From: Lepiota brunneoincarnata
Taxonomy: Eukaryota; Basidiomycota; Agaricomycetes; Agaricales; Agaricaceae
NCBI GenBank assembly: GCA_023014365.1
Contig: JAEBUN010000013.1
Coordinates: forward strand, 558,001 to 622,000
DNA length: 64,000 nt
Reading direction: 5' to 3'
In this document: one piece after another, positions 60,385-64,000 of the stretch
Numbering within the stretch: the stretch's first letter is position 1
How the letters are laid out: the number at the start of each line of letters is the position of its first letter
Notes under the pieces: model-generated
What the model saw: the letters and a program-made list of their open reading frames with translations, nothing else
Database searches by the model: none
What the model was told of the DNA's origin: nothing
Position numbers and translations under genes: made by a program

Positions 60385-61187
60385 CGACGCTCGGAGCGCT
60401 CATCAAAGTATCTTTTACCCTTCCTATTTCGATATTTACGACTCTTTTCCATTCCTGTTTCGCCTCCTTGGTCATTATAATGTAGTTCTAATGTATAGCA
60501 TGCTGTACCGTGGGTTAAATATTTATATTTTATCTCGTCAGCTTGTCATACCCCAGTCTATACCACTCTCGCCTTTCTCTCTTTTTCCTCTCTGCTACCA
60601 AGTCTTGTAATCGTGTTTCTCATTTATTCAGCTCCTGTTTCATGTTCCTTTTGTCTCGGTTTGTAGTAATCCTTCATTCTAGGACTTAGTCTGGACTAAT
60701 TAGTTTTATATCTTCTCATCTGTCTCTCTCGAAATAACCATCAAAAATCTATTTCTTTCATCGTATATAAAGCATGTACATCTGGTAGTAGTACTCTAGC
60801 AAAATTAACAGCTCATCTCATTCGTCTTGAACTGTCTGAAAACACACTCCGATTTATTCACATTTTATCAACAATTTTATCTGTACCGAATCTATCCTCT
60901 AAAAACTCTTACTCCTCCACTCGTTACCTGACCGTTTCGACTCCTCGGTCACTCACCATCGGTTTAGAAGCCCAGTGGTCGGTGTATTCGACCACGCTCG
61001 CATTTTCGTTGAAGCTAGGAGAGGCATTCTCCTTTCACTGGTAACTCGACCGTGGTTCATCTGGTCGATAAACCGACGATCATAAACAATATCGACCAGG
61101 GAAAGCCCGGTATGGGTCTTGTATATATAAGCTGCAACAACGGAACTCATTTCAAGTTCGCCAGTCCTCGATGCTCTTTCGCGAGAA
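60385..61187. other. Promoter-side region of the NACHT relic
   Basis: T/C-rich, without coding frames. It has a segment at about 60960-61000 (GAAGCCCAGTGGT..., TCGACCAC.CTCGC) that resembles the 3' part of the LTR-like elements at 12230 and 59200, followed by a TATA motif 60 bp before the ATG. Confidence 0.4.
61123..61129 (+). promoter_or_regulatory. TATA-box candidate of the NACHT relic
   Basis: TATATAA 59 bp upstream of the presumed ATG at 61188. The same string occurs in the LTR-like elements of this window. Confidence 0.4.
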
Positions 61188-62956
61188 ATGACTCAAGGGG
61201 CCGACGTTGACTCCTCCGCTCGTCACCCCCCTCCCAAATGTTACCCCGGCACTCGCAAATCTCTCACTGCCAAAACACAGAAGTGGTTGTTTGATGACCA
61301 TCGCACCTGGGACGTGTTGTGGCTCTATGGACCAGCCGGGGTTGGAAAGTCAGCCGTCGCACAAACAGGTCGCCGAATTTGCCAAGGACAATCATCGACT
61401 CGGTGCCGCATTTTTCTTCTCCAAGACTAACAAACGAAAGGATCCCCAGCCTGTTTTCATCACTCTCGCATATCAGCTCGCTGTTCGATTCCCTGGGTAC
61501 CTGCCACTCGTTGCGAAGGAGCTGGGCGCAGATCCAGATCTGCTCAAGAAGGCTCCGCATGTCCAGTTCCGACAGCTGATCGTCGAGCCATTGAGCTCCT
61601 TGCCGACTCATCCAAAACACTTAATTGTTCTGGATGGGCTGGATGAGTGTGATGGGGAGGCGGCCCAGTTGCATATCATCGAGCTAATCAACAACCTCAT
61701 CCTCTCGAAGACATCCCTTCCGATCATCTGGATGATATGCAGTCGACCAGAGCCTCACCTCATGCGCGCTCTCTCCAGAGCTGATTTTCCAATCCAGTGT
61801 TGGAGAGAGGAGCTTACGATTGACACGGAGGAATCGCGAGTCGACACGTCGAGGTTTATTCGTACACGTTTCAAAGAGATTCACAATCGCTACGGGGATT
61901 GTGTCGAAGAAGATGCGAGGGGAGTATGGCCGCCTGAGAAGGATGTTATCCAGATCATCGATGAAGCGTCGGGGCTGTTTATCTTCACCAGCACTATTCT
62001 CAAGCACATTGAGGATGCTGGGTCTGGGAACCCCGACGCACGTCTTGGTGAAGTTCTGGACGTACCCCCACCCGATGAAGCGGACGCTCGCCCTTTGCGC
62101 TTCCTCCATGCTTCATTTCGTGATTAGCTTGTCCAGCCTACACGTTCGGGTCGATTTTGTGCTTCGCTACCACCAGAATTCAAAGGGAATGACGAGGTGC
62201 AAAAATCGTGCCTGAGCTTTATTGGCTCACCGTTACCTTTCCTTTTGGAGAGCGCATACAATCCCATGGATACGCTGAGACCTTTAGTACCTGAACTATC
62301 CCAATCTCAGGCTGAGCATGCACTGAGTCAATGCCTTGCGTGGCCATTCCCTGACCGCAAATCGACCCGGAGAGCTGCTGAGCACTTGATTAGGTTGGCA
62401 CAAGGACACGCTTTCTTATCCTATGATAATTTCTCAACGCAAGGGGACCAACAAGCCGAAATGAAAAGCATACTCCGTGCATTTGACTATAATTCACTCA
62501 CCTTCTCCTGGTATGGTCAAGTTGACTTGCAGCATGCCCTTCTTGGATTTATTCGCTGGATCAAAGGAACGGTACGATCCACTCTCTCTATGTCTACCTA
62601 ATCTCACGTTTTGAATGTAGTCCCTTCATGATCTGGTTAGGGCGCACAGCATTAGTGAAACGGATGACAGACTCATCTCACATTTGAGAGGCACGAAACA
62701 CAAAATGGAACTCCCGGTGAGAGCTAAACAATGATGGAGGGATGGCTCCTGACGTAGATACTATACCTGCACATAGGAATTGACTTACGACGATCACCTC
62801 GATTCTGCCTCAGACTACAGGCGCCGTTGTTTCCTGCTGGGGTATGGCACGAAAGCAGTTCTAGTCGTCCCTGGAATAACGGGAATTTCTGCACCTAGAT
62901 ACTATTCTGTTAAATCAGCCCTAGAGATATGGCCTTCTCTAGCTGAATGGTGTTGA
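61188..62956 (+). pseudogene. NACHT-type P-loop ATPase (fungal NLR-like), disrupted
   Basis: Fungal NACHT NTPase, the core of NLR-like proteins for non-self recognition or cell death. It begins MTQGADVDSSARHPPPKCYPGTRK, typical of basidiomycete NACHT proteins, then WLYGPAGVGKSAVAQT (Walker A), HLIVLDGLDECDG (Walker B with DGLDE) and LPIIWMICSRPE (sensor). One extra base right after the Walker A segment (ACAGGTCGCC near 61368) shifts the frame; the next frame continues to LRFLHASFRD, then TAG stands where a Tyr codon is expected (DYL, 62126-62128). After that the coding frame resumes to 62571, with further exons 62621-62716 and 62777-62956 (phases agree). No WD40 or ankyrin repeats follow. N-terminal effector domain absent. 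Inactive as it stands. Confidence 0.8.
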
Positions 62957-64000
62957 AGTTAGTGATTCCGACCAACTGGCGGATTGCTAATCACTGGTGC
63001 CCCTGACTGCCTCATAGAGGCCATGTTGTAGATAGGATATATATACACATAGTATACAGGTAGCTACACTATCTGTTTATCTCCCTATCCTACCTACACC
63101 CCACCGCTGTCTCGTCCTTGTGAATATATGCTGTCGTCACTCTTCACCTTTCTGGATTGATTTCAACAAATGGTCGGATGAGCCAGATGTCAGCACAGCA
63201 CGACTGGGGATAGTCAGTCTAACGGTACCCCTATCCGTTTAACTAATACGGTTGTGGGCTCTACCCCCTAAATGGTACTTGCAGCCATTTTTGCAGCAAA
63301 CCCTCAACTAGGGTATTGATCACGTGACCGTGACGGTTGGGTTGGTCTTCGCCCGACTTCGTCCGTAGTGTAGCGGTCACGGCAATCACTGCCCCCGGAC
63401 CTCCTCTCTCCGCTGCAGCTGCTGGCTGGCTGGCGCAGTGCTCTTTTCCCGCCCTGCCCGCGGCTTTTGTCGACCCCTTGACTCATCCACCCTGCCAGCC
63501 AGGGAAGCCCCCGGGCTTTCGCCCACCTCAAGCTACTTTCCCATTCCACGAACCCTGTCGCACGCAAACCAACTCTCCTCGTTGCTTAGCTGACAAATAT
63601 ATTCTACTGCCAAAACCCTGAAACAGAGGATAGAGACTGGAGTACTAATGACCTAACTCGTCCCTTGCCGGTAAGGAAACCTATCACCGCATTCGCGCAT
63701 TCCAACCATGGCGCTAACATCACCCTTACCCGCCTCTCTGCAGTAAACGCGGACCTGTCGAACCTAGGCACTCATGCACCCACTTGGCTCGCGGCAAACA
63801 TAGCGCTGGCTCCATCAGAGGCAGCTCCCATCGTTCTCCCACGTTCCCCCTGTCCCGTTCCTGATTCCATGGCTATACTTCTCATTTATCTTCCGGTTAC
63901 CCTGCCGTCGGCATCGTTGGAAGGAGCCACCCTTCCCCTGTTTGTGTGACACGTCCAGCCCGTCTGATAAGAACAGTGTTGTCTCGCCAAAAAGGCTATG
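62957..64000. other. Intergenic to window edge, no gene recognised
   Basis: Plus-strand frames at 63337-63621 and 63665-63949 are Pro/Ala/Leu-rich without recognised motifs and could equally be UTR. A gene truncated by the window edge is possible but not supported. Confidence 0.35.

Noticed and set aside
60480..60960. A fourth full LTR-like element in plus orientation
   Set aside because: Only a 40-bp block and a TATA-like motif agree, with different spacing; I kept it as a weak finding, not as an element.
63184..63280. Possible tRNA-like sequence around GTCAGTCTAACGGTACC
   Set aside because: No acceptor stem, no matching B box (GGTTCGANTCC) at the required distance.

Overview
The window looks like an assembled nuclear segment of a basidiomycete fungus, probably an Agaricomycete close to Rhizoctonia/Ceratobasidium. 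The reasons are dense introns of about 45-70 nt with GT-AG borders, a fungal adenylate-forming reductase, fungal bestrophin-like channels, a NACHT ATPase, and many recent tandem duplicates in different stages of decay. The taxon is an inference; no rRNA or marker gene is present. I saw no convincing tRNA, rRNA or CRISPR.

Layout. 1-0.8 kb: a decayed fragment of an adenylate-forming reductase (paralogue of the gene at 13.3-17.3 kb). 3.4-12.9 kb: two members of an unrecognised membrane-protein family in which one gene encodes two successive copies of a four-TM module. The first is intact (1169 codons deduced); the second is interrupted by a 693-bp solo-LTR-like insertion with a 4-bp duplication. 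13.3-17.3 kb: an intact 14-exon A-T-R adenylate-forming reductase with one GC-AG intron. 17.9-19.0 kb: a disrupted PL14-type polysaccharide lyase. 19.2-20.6 kb: a three-exon conserved-looking gene of unknown function ending in a possible CaaX box.

20.8-33.4 kb: a triplicated block on the minus strand. Its unit is an MFS (DHA-14-like) transporter plus the 3' end of a bestrophin-like channel gene. All three transporter copies carry different frame-breaking lesions, and the fuller bestrophin copy is broken too. 33.7-35.6 kb: a broken berberine-bridge-type FAD oxidase. 36.1-39.7 kb: the third two-module membrane gene, first module intact and second broken. 39.0-49.4 kb: a head-to-tail segmental duplication (about 5.6 and 4.8 kb) carrying a decayed seven-TM-like gene, with the second copy starting inside the two-module gene. 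49.5-52.3 kb: an intact 15-exon bestrophin-family gene with an 11-nt microexon. 52.6-54.9 kb: a four-exon RhoGAP with a C-terminal coiled coil. 55.8-56.8 kb: a coiled-coil protein with a C-terminal membrane anchor. 59.1-59.8 kb: a second LTR-like copy. 59.9-63 kb: a small unknown gene and a broken NACHT ATPase gene. The rest is intergenic.

Gene models were built by hand from open frames, splice motifs and comparison among the paralogues inside the window. For the five genes called intact (two-module gene 1, A-T-R reductase, the 19.2-kb gene, bestrophin, RhoGAP) the summed exon lengths are multiples of three and intron phases agree. No database search was possible; all family names are from recognition of motifs. 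A possible novelty is the two-module membrane family, whose symmetric phase-1 exons explain how modules were fused by splicing.
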